A DNA stretch of 64,000 nt, taken from Spirosoma linguale DSM 74. GTDB lineage: Bacteria; Bacteroidota; Bacteroidia; Cytophagales; Spirosomataceae. The stretch is from the NCBI GenBank assembly GCA_000024525.1, contig CP001769.1, positions 1,054,001-1,118,000 on the forward strand, read 5' to 3'. The translations under genes were made by a program, and so were the position numbers. The notes under the pieces were generated by a model. The model worked only from the letters and a program-made list of their open reading frames with translations. It did not search any database and was not told the origin of the DNA. Numbering within the stretch: position 1 is the first letter of the stretch; every line of letters starts with the position of its first letter. Of the stretch, positions 49,241 to 58,077 are shown piece by piece.

Positions 49241-49579
49241 ATGCGTCGAACCTATTTAGGCGAATTTGAAGAAGTGGTATTGCTGATGGTCGCTATCCTG
49301 GATGGCGAAGGGTATGGCGTTACAGTCAGTCAGGCACTGGAAGAGCATACTGGCCGAATTGTGACGTTTGGCACGGTGCATAACACGCTGATTCGGTTGG
49401 AAGAGAAAGGGTTTGTTCATTCTGAGTTGGGCGGGGCTACCGCCGAGCGGGGTGGCCGACGCAAGCGGCTGTTTCGGGTGACGGCGTTAGGCAGCCGGGC
49501 GTTGCAGGAGATTCAGCAACTACGGCAGGAATTATGGCAGATGGTGCCCCCCAGTACACTTCAACTTGGCGGGCTATGA
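49241..49579 (+). CDS. PadR-family transcriptional regulator
   Basis: 112 residues. PadR winged-helix pattern: 'YLGEFEEVVLLMVAILDGEG', 'YGVTVSQALEEHTGRIVTFG', 'TVHNTLIRLEEKGFVHSELG', 'GATAERGGRRKRLFRVTALG'. PadR proteins are dimeric repressors that often control the transporter beside them. The gene ends in an ATGA overlap with the permease gene, so the two are translationally coupled. A close relative with the same 'GEATAERGGRRKR' wing is encoded at 60703-61038, also next to a permease. Confidence 0.94.
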   Translation: MRRTYLGEFEEVVLLMVAILDGEGYGVTVSQALEEHTGRIVTFGTVHNTLIRLEEKGFVHSELGGATAERGGRRKRLFRVTALGSRALQEIQQLRQELWQMVPPSTLQLGGL

Positions 49580-52206
49580 ACTCACCTGATTCGCCACCGC
49601 GCTGGGCGCACTGGCTCCTGACTAAACTTCATCCCGAAAATACCCTTGAGGAAGTCGAAGGCGATCTCGGCGAACTGTACGCCTACTGGTACCAGCGGTC
49701 GGGCCAAACGCAGGCTACACTACACTATATGCTCAATGTAGTATCCGTACTGCCGCCCTTTGTGCGTCGGCGGAAAAATATAAACGATTATACACAGCAA
49801 TCCTCTTTCTTACATCCCGATATGCTACAGAATTATTTGAAAATCGCCTTTCGCAATCTGAGAAGGCAAAAAGTTTATTCGTTTATAAATATTGGTGGTT
49901 TGGCGGTAGGCATGGCCGTAGCTATGCTGATTGGGCTGTGGGTTTATGACGAACTATCGTTTAATCGATATCATAAAAACTATAACCGAATTGCTCACGT
50001 CATGCAAAACCAGACGATAAATGGAGGGGTCAGTACGGCTCCAACCATTCCGATTCCTCTGGCCAACGTATTGCGAAAAACGTATGGGTCCAACTTTAAG
50101 CATGTTGTGCTGTCGTCCTGGACAGAAGGGCACGTACTGTCCTTTGGCGAGAAGAAATTCAGGCAAACAGGGAATTACATAGAACCGGATGCCCCGGATC
50201 TGCTTTCATTGACAATGCTAAAAGGAAGTAGAAATGGCCTGAGGGAGCCGTATTCGATCTTGCTCTCATCGTCTGTTGCCAACGCCTTGTTCGGCACTGC
50301 TGAACCTATCGGGAAATTACTGAAGATTGACGCCCGGACAGCTGTTAAAGTGACGGGTGTTTATGAAGACCTTCCCTATAACTCCCAATTCAGCACTCTG
50401 GAATATATGGTCCCCTGGCAGATGAATGTAGCGATACGGGACTGGGTGAAAAAGTCGGAGCAGAAATGGGACAATAACTCCTTTCAGATTTTTGTTCAAC
50501 TCGCCGACCATGCCGATATGCAGCAGGTATCGGATAAAATCAAAGACGCCAAGCTGATTAATGTATCGGCACAACTGGCCCACTTCAAGCCTGAGATTTT
50601 CCTACAGCCAATGAGCCGCTGGCATTTGTATTCAGAATTCAAAAACGGGGTCAATGTAGGCGGGCAGATACAGTTTGTCTGGCTGTTTGGCATTATTGGT
50701 GTCTTTGTGCTGCTGCTGGCCTGCATCAACTTCATGAATTTAAGCACGGCACGAAGCGAAAAACGAGCAAAAGAGGTGGGAATTCGCAAAGCAGTCGGTT
50801 CCATTCGGGGGCAATTGATCAGTCAGTTTTTGAGTGAATCGCTACTGGTTGCCTTCATTGCCTTTGTGATCGCGTTACTGCTGGTGCAGTGGAGCTTACC
50901 CTACTTCAATGAAGTTGCTGCCAAAAAGATGACGATGTTATGGTCCAGCTCTGTATTCTGGCTCCTGGGCATTGGGTTTACGTTGCTCACAGGTCTGGTT
51001 GCAGGCAGTTATCCGGCTTTGTATTTATCCGGTTTTCAACCAATCAGTACGTTGAAAGGAAGTTTTCGCGTTGGCCGGTTCGCTTCTATTCCCCGTCAGG
51101 TGCTGGTCGTCGTGCAGTTTACTGTGTCGGTGACGTTGATAATCGGTACTGTCATGGTGTTTCGGCAGATTCAGTTTGCGAAAAACCGGCCCATTGGCTA
51201 CAGCCGAACTGGGCTGTTGTATATACCGACAACCACGCCCGACATACACATGCATTATAATGCGTTCCGCGCGGAACTGATTCAAACGGGTGCGGTAACG
51301 GAAATAGCTGAGTCAGAAAGCCCATTAATCAGTATCTGGAATTTTAACGGCGGTTTTGACTGGGACGGCAAAGACCCGGATCAGCAGCCCGACTTCGCCG
51401 TTATTGGGGTTACGCATGAATTTGGAAAAACAGTAGGCTGGCAATTTAAGGCAGGGCGGGATTTCTCAAGCGCCTTTGGAACCGACTCGGCCGCTATGGT
51501 CATCAACGAAGCGGCCGTTAAATTTATGGGAATCAAGAATCCCATTGGCAAAATCATTCGGGAAGGCGATCTACGCTATAAGATAATTGGGGTTGTCAAG
51601 GATATGGTGATGGAGTCGCCCTACGAACCCGCCCCGCAAACTCTCTTTTACATGACCAATTTCCCCAGTAACTTTGTTAATATTCGGCTCAATCCAGCTA
51701 TGGGCGCCCCTGAGGCTTTGGATAAGATCAAGACCGTTTTTCAGAAATACAGCCCAGCCTCGCCTTTCGACTACAAATTTGCTGATGCTGAATACGACAA
51801 AAAGTTTGCTGCCGAAGATCGCATTGGTACGCTGGCGTTGTTCTTTGCCGTGCTGGCTATTTTCATCTCCTGCCTGGGTTTGTTTGGTCTGGCATCGTTC
51901 ATTGCCGAGCAACGTACCAAGGAAATTGGCATCCGTAAAGTACTGGGCGCATCGGTTCTTGGTTTGTGGGGATTGCTTTCCCGAGATTTTGTCGTGTTGG
52001 TGTTGATTGCCTTTGGCATCGCCACACCCATCGCGTATTATGTTATAACGAGCTGGCTTCAGGAGTATGCGTATCGCACCGAGTTGTCATGGTGGATTTT
52101 TGCCCTGTCGGGTGCCGGGGCGCTGGCCGTTACCCTACTGACAGTGAGCTTCCAAAGCATCAAAGCTGCGTTGATGAATCCAGTGAAGAGTTTGCGAAGT
52201 GAATGA
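49576..52206 (+). CDS. MacB/FtsX-like ABC permease with permease-prefix domain
   Basis: 876 residues from the ATG at 49576, which overlaps the PadR stop (ATGA). The frame extends further upstream but not meaningfully. Residues 1-75 are the permease-prefix domain ('NTLEEVEGDLGELYAYWYQR'). After 'LQNYLKIAFRNLRRQKVYSF' come a helix, a periplasmic MacB-like core domain (about 115-360), and two groups of FtsX helices with 'FMNLSTARSEKRAKEVGIRK' and 'SFIAEQRTKEIGIRKVLGAS'. The end 'PVKSLRSE' is typical of the group. The partner ATPase is not encoded nearby. The role is probably export or mechanotransmission of an unknown substrate under PadR control. Confidence 0.92.
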   Translation: MNSPDSPPRWAHWLLTKLHPENTLEEVEGDLGELYAYWYQRSGQTQATLHYMLNVVSVLPPFVRRRKNINDYTQQSSFLHPDMLQNYLKIAFRNLRRQKVYSFINIGGLAVGMAVAMLIGLWVYDELSFNRYHKNYNRIAHVMQNQTINGGVSTAPTIPIPLANVLRKTYGSNFKHVVLSSWTEGHVLSFGEKKFRQTGNYIEPDAPDLLSLTMLKGSRNGLREPYSILLSSSVANALFGTAEPIGKLLKIDARTAVKVTGVYEDLPYNSQFSTLEYMVPWQMNVAIRDWVKKSEQKWDNNSFQIFVQLADHADMQQVSDKIKDAKLINVSAQLAHFKPEIFLQPMSRWHLYSEFKNGVNVGGQIQFVWLFGIIGVFVLLLACINFMNLSTARSEKRAKEVGIRKAVGSIRGQLISQFLSESLLVAFIAFVIALLLVQWSLPYFNEVAAKKMTMLWSSSVFWLLGIGFTLLTGLVAGSYPALYLSGFQPISTLKGSFRVGRFASIPRQVLVVVQFTVSVTLIIGTVMVFRQIQFAKNRPIGYSRTGLLYIPTTTPDIHMHYNAFRAELIQTGAVTEIAESESPLISIWNFNGGFDWDGKDPDQQPDFAVIGVTHEFGKTVGWQFKAGRDFSSAFGTDSAAMVINEAAVKFMGIKNPIGKIIREGDLRYKIIGVVKDMVMESPYEPAPQTLFYMTNFPSNFVNIRLNPAMGAPEALDKIKTVFQKYSPASPFDYKFADAEYDKKFAAEDRIGTLALFFAVLAIFISCLGLFGLASFIAEQRTKEIGIRKVLGASVLGLWGLLSRDFVVLVLIAFGIATPIAYYVITSWLQEYAYRTELSWWIFALSGAGALAVTLLTVSFQSIKAALMNPVKSLRSE

Positions 52207-52297
52207 AATAAATAAGGCCATGCAGAACATAAGAAGATTACGTTCTGTCAGTCGTAATCTTGTGGCAGATCGAATAAAATCCAAATCAACCCGACAT

Positions 52298-52693
52298 ATG
52301 CCATCAGCCAAAGCCACCCTGAAAAATGCCTGGCCTTATCAGCAGGACCGAATGAATTTGCCCGTTGCCAATCTGGAAAGCGCATTACCGTTCTACGAAA
52401 CCATCCTCGGTTTTGGGGTACTTTCCCGCAGCGAGACGCCCCACCGCTCGGCGGTGCTCGAACGCGACGGTATTCAGATCGGTCTGTCTGAAAACGGGGG
52501 CGACCCGCAGCAGGACGGTTGTTTTTTCGAGGTCAGTGATGTCGAAATGATGTTGGCAGAATTAAAGGCAACAGGCTTTGACAATGTAACGCCTGACTTC
52601 AAGCAACAACAATATGGCGATGTTCGCTGGAAGGTCCTGTTCGTCGTCGCCCCCGACGAGTTATGCTACAGCTTCGGCGAACGGCAGAACTGA
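52298..52693 (+). CDS. VOC-superfamily (glyoxalase-like) protein
   Basis: 131 residues from ATG 52298 (MPSAKATLKNAWPYQQDR). The frame is open further upstream, but that part has no family character. The fold pattern is 'MNLPVANLESALPFYETILG' (first beta-alpha unit), 'HRSAVLERDGIQIGLSENGG' (strand pair), 'GCFFEVSDVEMMLAELKATG' and 'RWKVLFVVAPDELCYSFGE' at the end, with the usual final Glu. VOC proteins include glyoxalases, dioxygenases and antibiotic-binding proteins; the reaction cannot be assigned. It follows the permease by 91 bp and ends at a strong terminator. Confidence 0.82.
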   Translation: MPSAKATLKNAWPYQQDRMNLPVANLESALPFYETILGFGVLSRSETPHRSAVLERDGIQIGLSENGGDPQQDGCFFEVSDVEMMLAELKATGFDNVTPDFKQQQYGDVRWKVLFVVAPDELCYSFGERQN

Positions 52694-52701
52694 TTGTAGT
52701 A

Positions 52702-52735
52702 CTGTCTGGGCCAAGCACTGGCTTGGCCCAGACAG
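52702..52735. terminator. Bidirectional terminator between convergent genes
   Basis: CTGTCTGGGCCAAG and CTTGGCCCAGACAG are exact 14-base complements with a 6-base loop. They lie in the 42-bp gap between the plus-strand VOC gene and the minus-strand permease gene. The stem can extend by one A-T pair into the permease stop codon. No long T-tract is seen on either side, but the stem is very stable and the convergent layout fits. Confidence 0.78.
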
Positions 52736-55366
52736 TTACTCGCTCCGTAAACTTTTTACTGGATTGATCAACGCGGCTTTGATGCTCTGGTAGCTCACCG
52801 TGAGCAACGTAATGACCAATGCCCCTGCACCCGTTACAGCGAAAATCCACCAGGATATATCGGTTCTGTATTCATATTTCTGGAGCCAGTTGTTCAGGAA
52901 ATAGTAGGCGAAGGGTGTAGCGATACCAAAGCCAATAGCGACCAGCAGTACAAAATCTTTCGAGAGTAAGCTCCATAAACTGAAAACCGACGCGCCCAGC
53001 ACTTTCCGAACACCAATCTCTTTGGTGCGCTGTTCGGCTACAAAAGAGGCCAGCCCAAATATGCCCAGGCAACTGATAAAGACGGCGAGTAGCGCGAAGA
53101 CCGAAGCGAGTTTACCGATCCGTTCTTCGGTGGCAAATTTCAGCGCGTATTGCTGATCGGTGAATTTATAATCGAACGGACTGCCAGGGTTGAATTTGCG
53201 AAATATGGTTTCAATTTTAGCCAGCGATTCCGACGCGCTCTGCGCTGGATTCAGTTTGATGTTGATGACATTCGCCCAGCCATAATCCAGTATAAAAACC
53301 GTCTGATAAACCGGTTCAAACGGCGATCCCATCACCATGTCTTTGACAACACCCAGCACCCGCATGGGCTTGCCATTCCATTTGACGATCATGCCCACCG
53401 GCGAGCCGGCTTTCAGGTTCATGTACTTCGCTGCCGTTTCGTTCATAACGAGTGCGGCTGAATCGGTGGAGAAAGCCCGGGAAAAATCGCGGCCCTCTTT
53501 GAACTGCCAGCCAACTGTTTTGCCGAAGTCGTGGGTTACGGCAATTGTCCCGAATTGTACCTTGAAATTCGGGTCTTTCCCTTCCCACTCAAACCCGCCA
53601 TTGCGTGAGCTTAAATCCGTTGCGGGCGTCGATGAGGTAGACATGTCTACTACAGCACCGGTTCGAAGTAATTCCTCCCGGAGGGCGTTATAATGGTCGT
53701 GCAACTCGGGCGTGTTCATCGTGATGGTAATTAGCCCATTGCGGTCGTAGCCAATAGGACGGTTTTTTGCATACTGAATCTGGCGAAAAACCAGAATCGT
53801 CCCAATGATGAGCGTAACTGATACCGTGAACTGGACAACCACCAACACCTGCCGGGGAACACTGGCAAAACGACCTACCCGAAAGGTGCCTTTCAGGACT
53901 TTTATAGGCTGAAAAGAAGACAGGTAAAGCGCCGGGTAACTACCCGCAACAAGGCCCGTAAACAGACTGAATCCGATACCCGAAATCCAGAACATGGGGC
54001 TATTCCACAAGATGCCTACTTGTTTGTCGGCTACTTCATTGAACAGGGGAAGGGCAAGGATTACCAGAAGCAGCGATAGCATAAACGCAAACGCAGCAAC
54101 CAGCAGTGATTCACTGAAAAACTGACTGATGAGTTGTGAGCGTACCGACCCCACCGCTTTCCGGATACCCACTTCTTTGGCGCGTTTTTCGGAACGAGCC
54201 GTGCTTAGGTTCATGAAGTTGATGCAGGCGAGTAGTAGTACAAAGAGGCCAATAATACCGAAGAGCCAGACATACTGAATGCGCCCTTCCAGATTCCCCT
54301 GTTTATCCCAGCCGGTGTATAAATGCCAGCGGCTCATGGGTTGTAAAAATACTTCCGCTTTGTAAGGAGCCGTTTCTGGAACATGCTTCACCCGAAGCCC
54401 TTTAATTTTGGCATTAACGGCATTGAACGTAGCGTTAGGCGCAATCTGAGCCAGTATTTGCCAGGAGTTATTATTCCATTCTACGTTGTCCTGCGCCTGC
54501 TTTACCCATGACTCCGACGATACATATAAATCCCAGGGAGCGATAAAGGTCATGTCTCTGAACTCGGTATTATAAGGCAGGTCTTCGTACACACCCGTTA
54601 CCTTGACATTCAGCCTGTTGTCGATCTTTACAAGTTTTCCCAGCGGGTCATCACTCCCGAAAAGGGCCTGAGAAACGGACGCCGACAGCATAATGGACGC
54701 CGGGTCTTTTAGGCCCGCTCGTGTGCCCCGCAGCATCTTCAGGGTAAACATGTCCGGTGCTTCCGGACTGAGATAACTTCCCTGTTTGGTGAATTTTTTG
54801 TCGCCATAAGCCAAAATATGCTCCTTATTCCAGGACGACATAACGACGTAGGTGAAGTCGTCGGCGAAGTCAGTGCGTAATTCATTGCCTAGCGGTAGGG
54901 GCATATAGCTGCCTGCGCCGAACACGCCTTCAAATGTGGCGCTTTGCATGACCCTGCCAATACGGTTGTAGTTCTGGTGGTATTTGTCGAAGGAAAGCTC
55001 ATCATAAATCCACAACCCGATCAGCATAGCAACGGCCATACCTACGGCCAGCCCGCCAATGTTAATGGCTGAATACGCCTTGTTCTTAACAAGATTTCTG
55101 AGGGCGATTTTGAGATAGTTGCGTAGCATAGTCGTAGTTGTTGGAGAAGGGTATCGTTGAGGTTTTCGTCTGATGATTGAAGGCCTTACATAAGGCAGTA
55201 CTTCCCGCCAGTAGCGTCGTCGGGCGTTGGCCTCCCCCAGTCGCTGCACCCGTAAGGCGTGGCGTTCGTGGAGGTCACCCAGCACTTCTTCCCGCAGGTG
55301 CGGGGCCACCAGGTACGTCAGCAGCCGGTCTAGCCAGCGGGGTGGAGGGGGGGCGTTACGTTTCAT
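52736..55366 (-). CDS. MacB/FtsX-like ABC permease with permease-prefix domain
   Basis: 876 residues from ATG 55366. This start is two bases after the preceding permease stop and directly before the conserved prefix 'RWLDRLLTYLVAPHLREEVL'. The much longer upstream frame runs antiparallel inside the neighbour's C-terminal code and is not real. The prefix domain spans about 15-65, then 'LRNYLKIALRNLVKNKAYSA', a MacB-like periplasmic domain, FtsX parts with 'TARSEKRAKEVGIRKAVGS' and 'FVAEQRTKEIGVRKVLGASV', and the end 'PVKSLRSE'. It is the third permease of the minus-strand operon and the most similar of the set to the one at 49576, especially in the C-terminal half. Confidence 0.92.
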   Translation of the reverse strand: MKRNAPPPPRWLDRLLTYLVAPHLREEVLGDLHERHALRVQRLGEANARRRYWREVLPYVRPSIIRRKPQRYPSPTTTTMLRNYLKIALRNLVKNKAYSAINIGGLAVGMAVAMLIGLWIYDELSFDKYHQNYNRIGRVMQSATFEGVFGAGSYMPLPLGNELRTDFADDFTYVVMSSWNKEHILAYGDKKFTKQGSYLSPEAPDMFTLKMLRGTRAGLKDPASIMLSASVSQALFGSDDPLGKLVKIDNRLNVKVTGVYEDLPYNTEFRDMTFIAPWDLYVSSESWVKQAQDNVEWNNNSWQILAQIAPNATFNAVNAKIKGLRVKHVPETAPYKAEVFLQPMSRWHLYTGWDKQGNLEGRIQYVWLFGIIGLFVLLLACINFMNLSTARSEKRAKEVGIRKAVGSVRSQLISQFFSESLLVAAFAFMLSLLLVILALPLFNEVADKQVGILWNSPMFWISGIGFSLFTGLVAGSYPALYLSSFQPIKVLKGTFRVGRFASVPRQVLVVVQFTVSVTLIIGTILVFRQIQYAKNRPIGYDRNGLITITMNTPELHDHYNALREELLRTGAVVDMSTSSTPATDLSSRNGGFEWEGKDPNFKVQFGTIAVTHDFGKTVGWQFKEGRDFSRAFSTDSAALVMNETAAKYMNLKAGSPVGMIVKWNGKPMRVLGVVKDMVMGSPFEPVYQTVFILDYGWANVINIKLNPAQSASESLAKIETIFRKFNPGSPFDYKFTDQQYALKFATEERIGKLASVFALLAVFISCLGIFGLASFVAEQRTKEIGVRKVLGASVFSLWSLLSKDFVLLVAIGFGIATPFAYYFLNNWLQKYEYRTDISWWIFAVTGAGALVITLLTVSYQSIKAALINPVKSLRSE

Positions 55367-57987
55367 ACTTACTCGCTTCGTAAGCTCTTGACGGGGTTCA
55401 TCAGCGCGGCTTTCACGCTCTGGAAACTGACCGTAAGCAGGGTCAGCAGGACCATTAGTAGCCCAGTAAGGGCAAACACCCACCACTGAATGGTGATGTG
55501 GAAGGCAAAATGCTGGAGCCACTGACTCATTGCGTACCAGGCAACGGGAAGCGCCAGCACGATGGCGATCAGTACCAGCTTCAGGAAATCTTTAGAGAGC
55601 AGGGCCACGACACTCATTGTGGTTGCACCCAACACTTTGCGCACGCCGATTTCTTTGGTTCGCTGTTCGGCCGTAAAGGTGGCTAATCCATACAATCCCA
55701 GGCAGGCGATCAGGATTGCCAGTAGCGTAGCCGTTTCAATGAGTTGAGCTGTGCGGGTTTCGGCTTTATATGCCTTCGCCAGCGTATCGTCCAGAAAACT
55801 GTAATCGAAAAGCTGATCGGGGTACGTGGTTTTCCAGGCCGTTTCAATCTGGGCCAACACAATTTGCATGGCTTCAATGGTGGGCGATTCGGTTTGTAGC
55901 TTGATACCAGCCTGGTAAAAGTTATTAGGCACTACCTGAATCAGAGTCGGGTCGATCTGCTGGTGCAACGAGTTGACGTTGAAGTTTCTGGTAACACCAA
56001 CAATGGTGGCAAACTCCTTCCCATCGCCGTAATATACACGTTGCCCGATGGCTTCGTTTGGTTGGCTGAAACCCATACGGCTCACGAAAACTTCGTTGGC
56101 AATCACTTTAAACGCCCCAGCCGTGGTATCGCTGTCACGGAGTTTCTCGCCCGCCAGCAACTGAATGCCATAGGTATCGAGGTAATGCGAATCGCCCATT
56201 TTAAGCTGCGTTTTAATAGGGGTAACTGCTACGCCCCGGCGGTATTGCATGCCCTGCATCCAGTTACTTTCGGCTGAGGCACTGTTGAACGAGAAACTGA
56301 TGTCTTTAATCTGTGCTGAGGTTGCCAGCTGATTCCGAAGTGCCTGTAACTTGTCGGGCCGGTTGTTGGGTAGGCCTACCACGACAATGCCCGCTTTATT
56401 GAAGCCCAGATCCGCATTCCGGAAGAGGGTAAGCTGCTGGTTGATGAGCAGGGCGCAGCTGATCAGGATGAGCGATACCGTAAACTGAACCACGACCAGG
56501 CCCTGCCGTACCGTAAACCATTGCCGTTTTGGGGTCAGCACGTTGTTGGCCAACGCCCAGATCGGGGCCATGTTCGATAGCCGGTAGGCGGGGTACGTTC
56601 CTGCGAGCAGGGTGGTGAGACACGCCAGTAAGAGCATAAACAGGCCCGTTGGCAAGGTGAGCAGATCAGCAGCAGAAAGCGGCAAACCCAGCGTATTGGA
56701 CACGGTCGGCAGCGTCAGCCAGGTTAGCAGGATGACCAGCAGCACAGCCAGCCCGGTAATCAGCCCGGCTTCGGTTAGAAACTGGTACATCAGCGACCGG
56801 CGGTTGCTGCCCACAGCCTTGCGGATGCCCACCTCTTTGGCCCGTTTAAACGCCTGCGCTGTAGCCAGATTGATGAAGTTAAAGCAGGCGATCAGCAAGA
56901 CAAACAAACCAATTACCGACAGCGTCCGAAGCATGGTGACGTTTGCGGTACGGCCGCTGAAGTTATCACCGTAGTGCAGATCGGACAATGCCGTAAGGGC
57001 GAACCGCTGATGCAGCGCGGCCTCCCTGTCTTTGTATTTGGTGAGGATAGCCGCCGACCGACCCATAACCTCCTGTGGCATAGCACCCGGTTTCAAAAGG
57101 GCATATACCTGAAAATTGTCGCCAAATCCATCCCAGGCATATCGGTCATAATCGGGCTTAATCCTTTTCAGGGTAGGGAACGAAACCAGCACATCAAGCG
57201 GGAAGTTAGTCGTTGTGGGGTGGTTGGCCAGTACACCCGTGACGAGCAGGTCCTGTGTGTTGGCAAAGCGAACGGTTTTCCCCACCGCGTCGGCCGTACC
57301 GAACAGTTTCTCTGCGTAGGCCTTGGTTAGAACCACCGTGTTGGGCTGCGTCAGGGCCGTTTTGGGGTCTCCGGCAATCCATGTACGGTCTAACAAGCGA
57401 AAAAAGCCGTTGTCGACAAAATAGGCTGTTTCCTTGAACTGCGTATTGGTGCCGGCTGCACCCAGCAGTGCGTCCCACTCCCGCCAGATTGGCACCACCC
57501 TTTCGATCTCGGGCACTTCATTGCGCAGCACATCGGGCAGCGACGTGAACGTTCCTGAATGAACCACATGCTCATCTATATTTTCGGTACTGACCCGATA
57601 CACCCGAGCGCCGTTAGCGTGGTTCAGATCGTAGGACGTTTCGTGTCTGACAGCCAGAAAAATCAAGACAGTACAGGTCATCCCCACGGCCAACCCGGTA
57701 ATGTTGATGAACGAATAGCCTCTGTTTTTAGACAGGCTTCTGAATGCGATTTTAAGGTAGTTCCCTAGCATGGCTCGCGGGTTTGTTGGGTGAGAATAAT
57801 GATCGATATGCTGGTGGTACGGCGTGTCAGCCACAGGTTGTCGTCTGATGATTGAAAGCCTTACATAAGGCAGTACTTCCCGCCAGTAGCGTCGTCGGGC
57901 GTTGGCCTCCCCCAGTCGCTGCACCCGTAAGGCGTGGCGTTCGTGGAGGTCACCCAGCACTTCTTCCCGCAGGTGCGGGGCCACCAG
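55166..57987. repeat. 147-bp near-identical repeat in two adjacent permease genes
   Basis: Bases 55166-55312 and 57841-57987 are identical apart from one position (55182 G, 57857 A). Both encode the permease-prefix segment. The flanking coding DNA on both sides diverges abruptly. A third, more diverged version is at about 60508-60640 in the first permease gene of the operon. The span given covers the two copies and the sequence between them. Confidence 0.85.
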
Positions 57988-58044
57988 CCAGTTGAGCATG
58001 CGGTCGGCCAGTCGTGGCGCGGTGCCACGTTTTGGGTGTTTCAT
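55369..58044 (-). CDS. MacB/FtsX-like ABC permease with permease-prefix domain
   Basis: 891 residues. The prefix domain 'APHLREEVLGDLHERHALRV' (about 20-60) is encoded by DNA almost identical to that of the next gene downstream (147 bp, one mismatch). It is followed by 'LGNYLKIAFRSLSKNRGYSF', a MacB-like periplasmic domain, then 'LATAQAFKRAKEVGIRKAVG' and 'TFTAEQRTKEIGVRKVLGAT' in the two FtsX parts. The bodies of the two proteins differ much more than the prefixes, which points to gene conversion or recent exchange of the 5' part. It is the second permease of the PadR operon. No ATPase gene is next to it. Confidence 0.92.
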   Translation of the reverse strand: MKHPKRGTAPRLADRMLNWLVAPHLREEVLGDLHERHALRVQRLGEANARRRYWREVLPYVRLSIIRRQPVADTPYHQHIDHYSHPTNPRAMLGNYLKIAFRSLSKNRGYSFINITGLAVGMTCTVLIFLAVRHETSYDLNHANGARVYRVSTENIDEHVVHSGTFTSLPDVLRNEVPEIERVVPIWREWDALLGAAGTNTQFKETAYFVDNGFFRLLDRTWIAGDPKTALTQPNTVVLTKAYAEKLFGTADAVGKTVRFANTQDLLVTGVLANHPTTTNFPLDVLVSFPTLKRIKPDYDRYAWDGFGDNFQVYALLKPGAMPQEVMGRSAAILTKYKDREAALHQRFALTALSDLHYGDNFSGRTANVTMLRTLSVIGLFVLLIACFNFINLATAQAFKRAKEVGIRKAVGSNRRSLMYQFLTEAGLITGLAVLLVILLTWLTLPTVSNTLGLPLSAADLLTLPTGLFMLLLACLTTLLAGTYPAYRLSNMAPIWALANNVLTPKRQWFTVRQGLVVVQFTVSLILISCALLINQQLTLFRNADLGFNKAGIVVVGLPNNRPDKLQALRNQLATSAQIKDISFSFNSASAESNWMQGMQYRRGVAVTPIKTQLKMGDSHYLDTYGIQLLAGEKLRDSDTTAGAFKVIANEVFVSRMGFSQPNEAIGQRVYYGDGKEFATIVGVTRNFNVNSLHQQIDPTLIQVVPNNFYQAGIKLQTESPTIEAMQIVLAQIETAWKTTYPDQLFDYSFLDDTLAKAYKAETRTAQLIETATLLAILIACLGLYGLATFTAEQRTKEIGVRKVLGATTMSVVALLSKDFLKLVLIAIVLALPVAWYAMSQWLQHFAFHITIQWWVFALTGLLMVLLTLLTVSFQSVKAALMNPVKSLRSE

Positions 58045-58077
58045 AGTCGTTGTGGGAGCAGGTCAGCCCATACCGCT

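Noticed and set aside
52199..52297. N-terminal extension of the VOC protein
   Set aside because: The extension overlaps the permease stop and is basic, without domain character; the ATG at 52298 fits the family length.
55367..55522. N-terminal extension of the permease at 52736
   Set aside because: The extension lies inside the C-terminal code of the neighbouring permease. The conserved prefix starts at ATG 55366.
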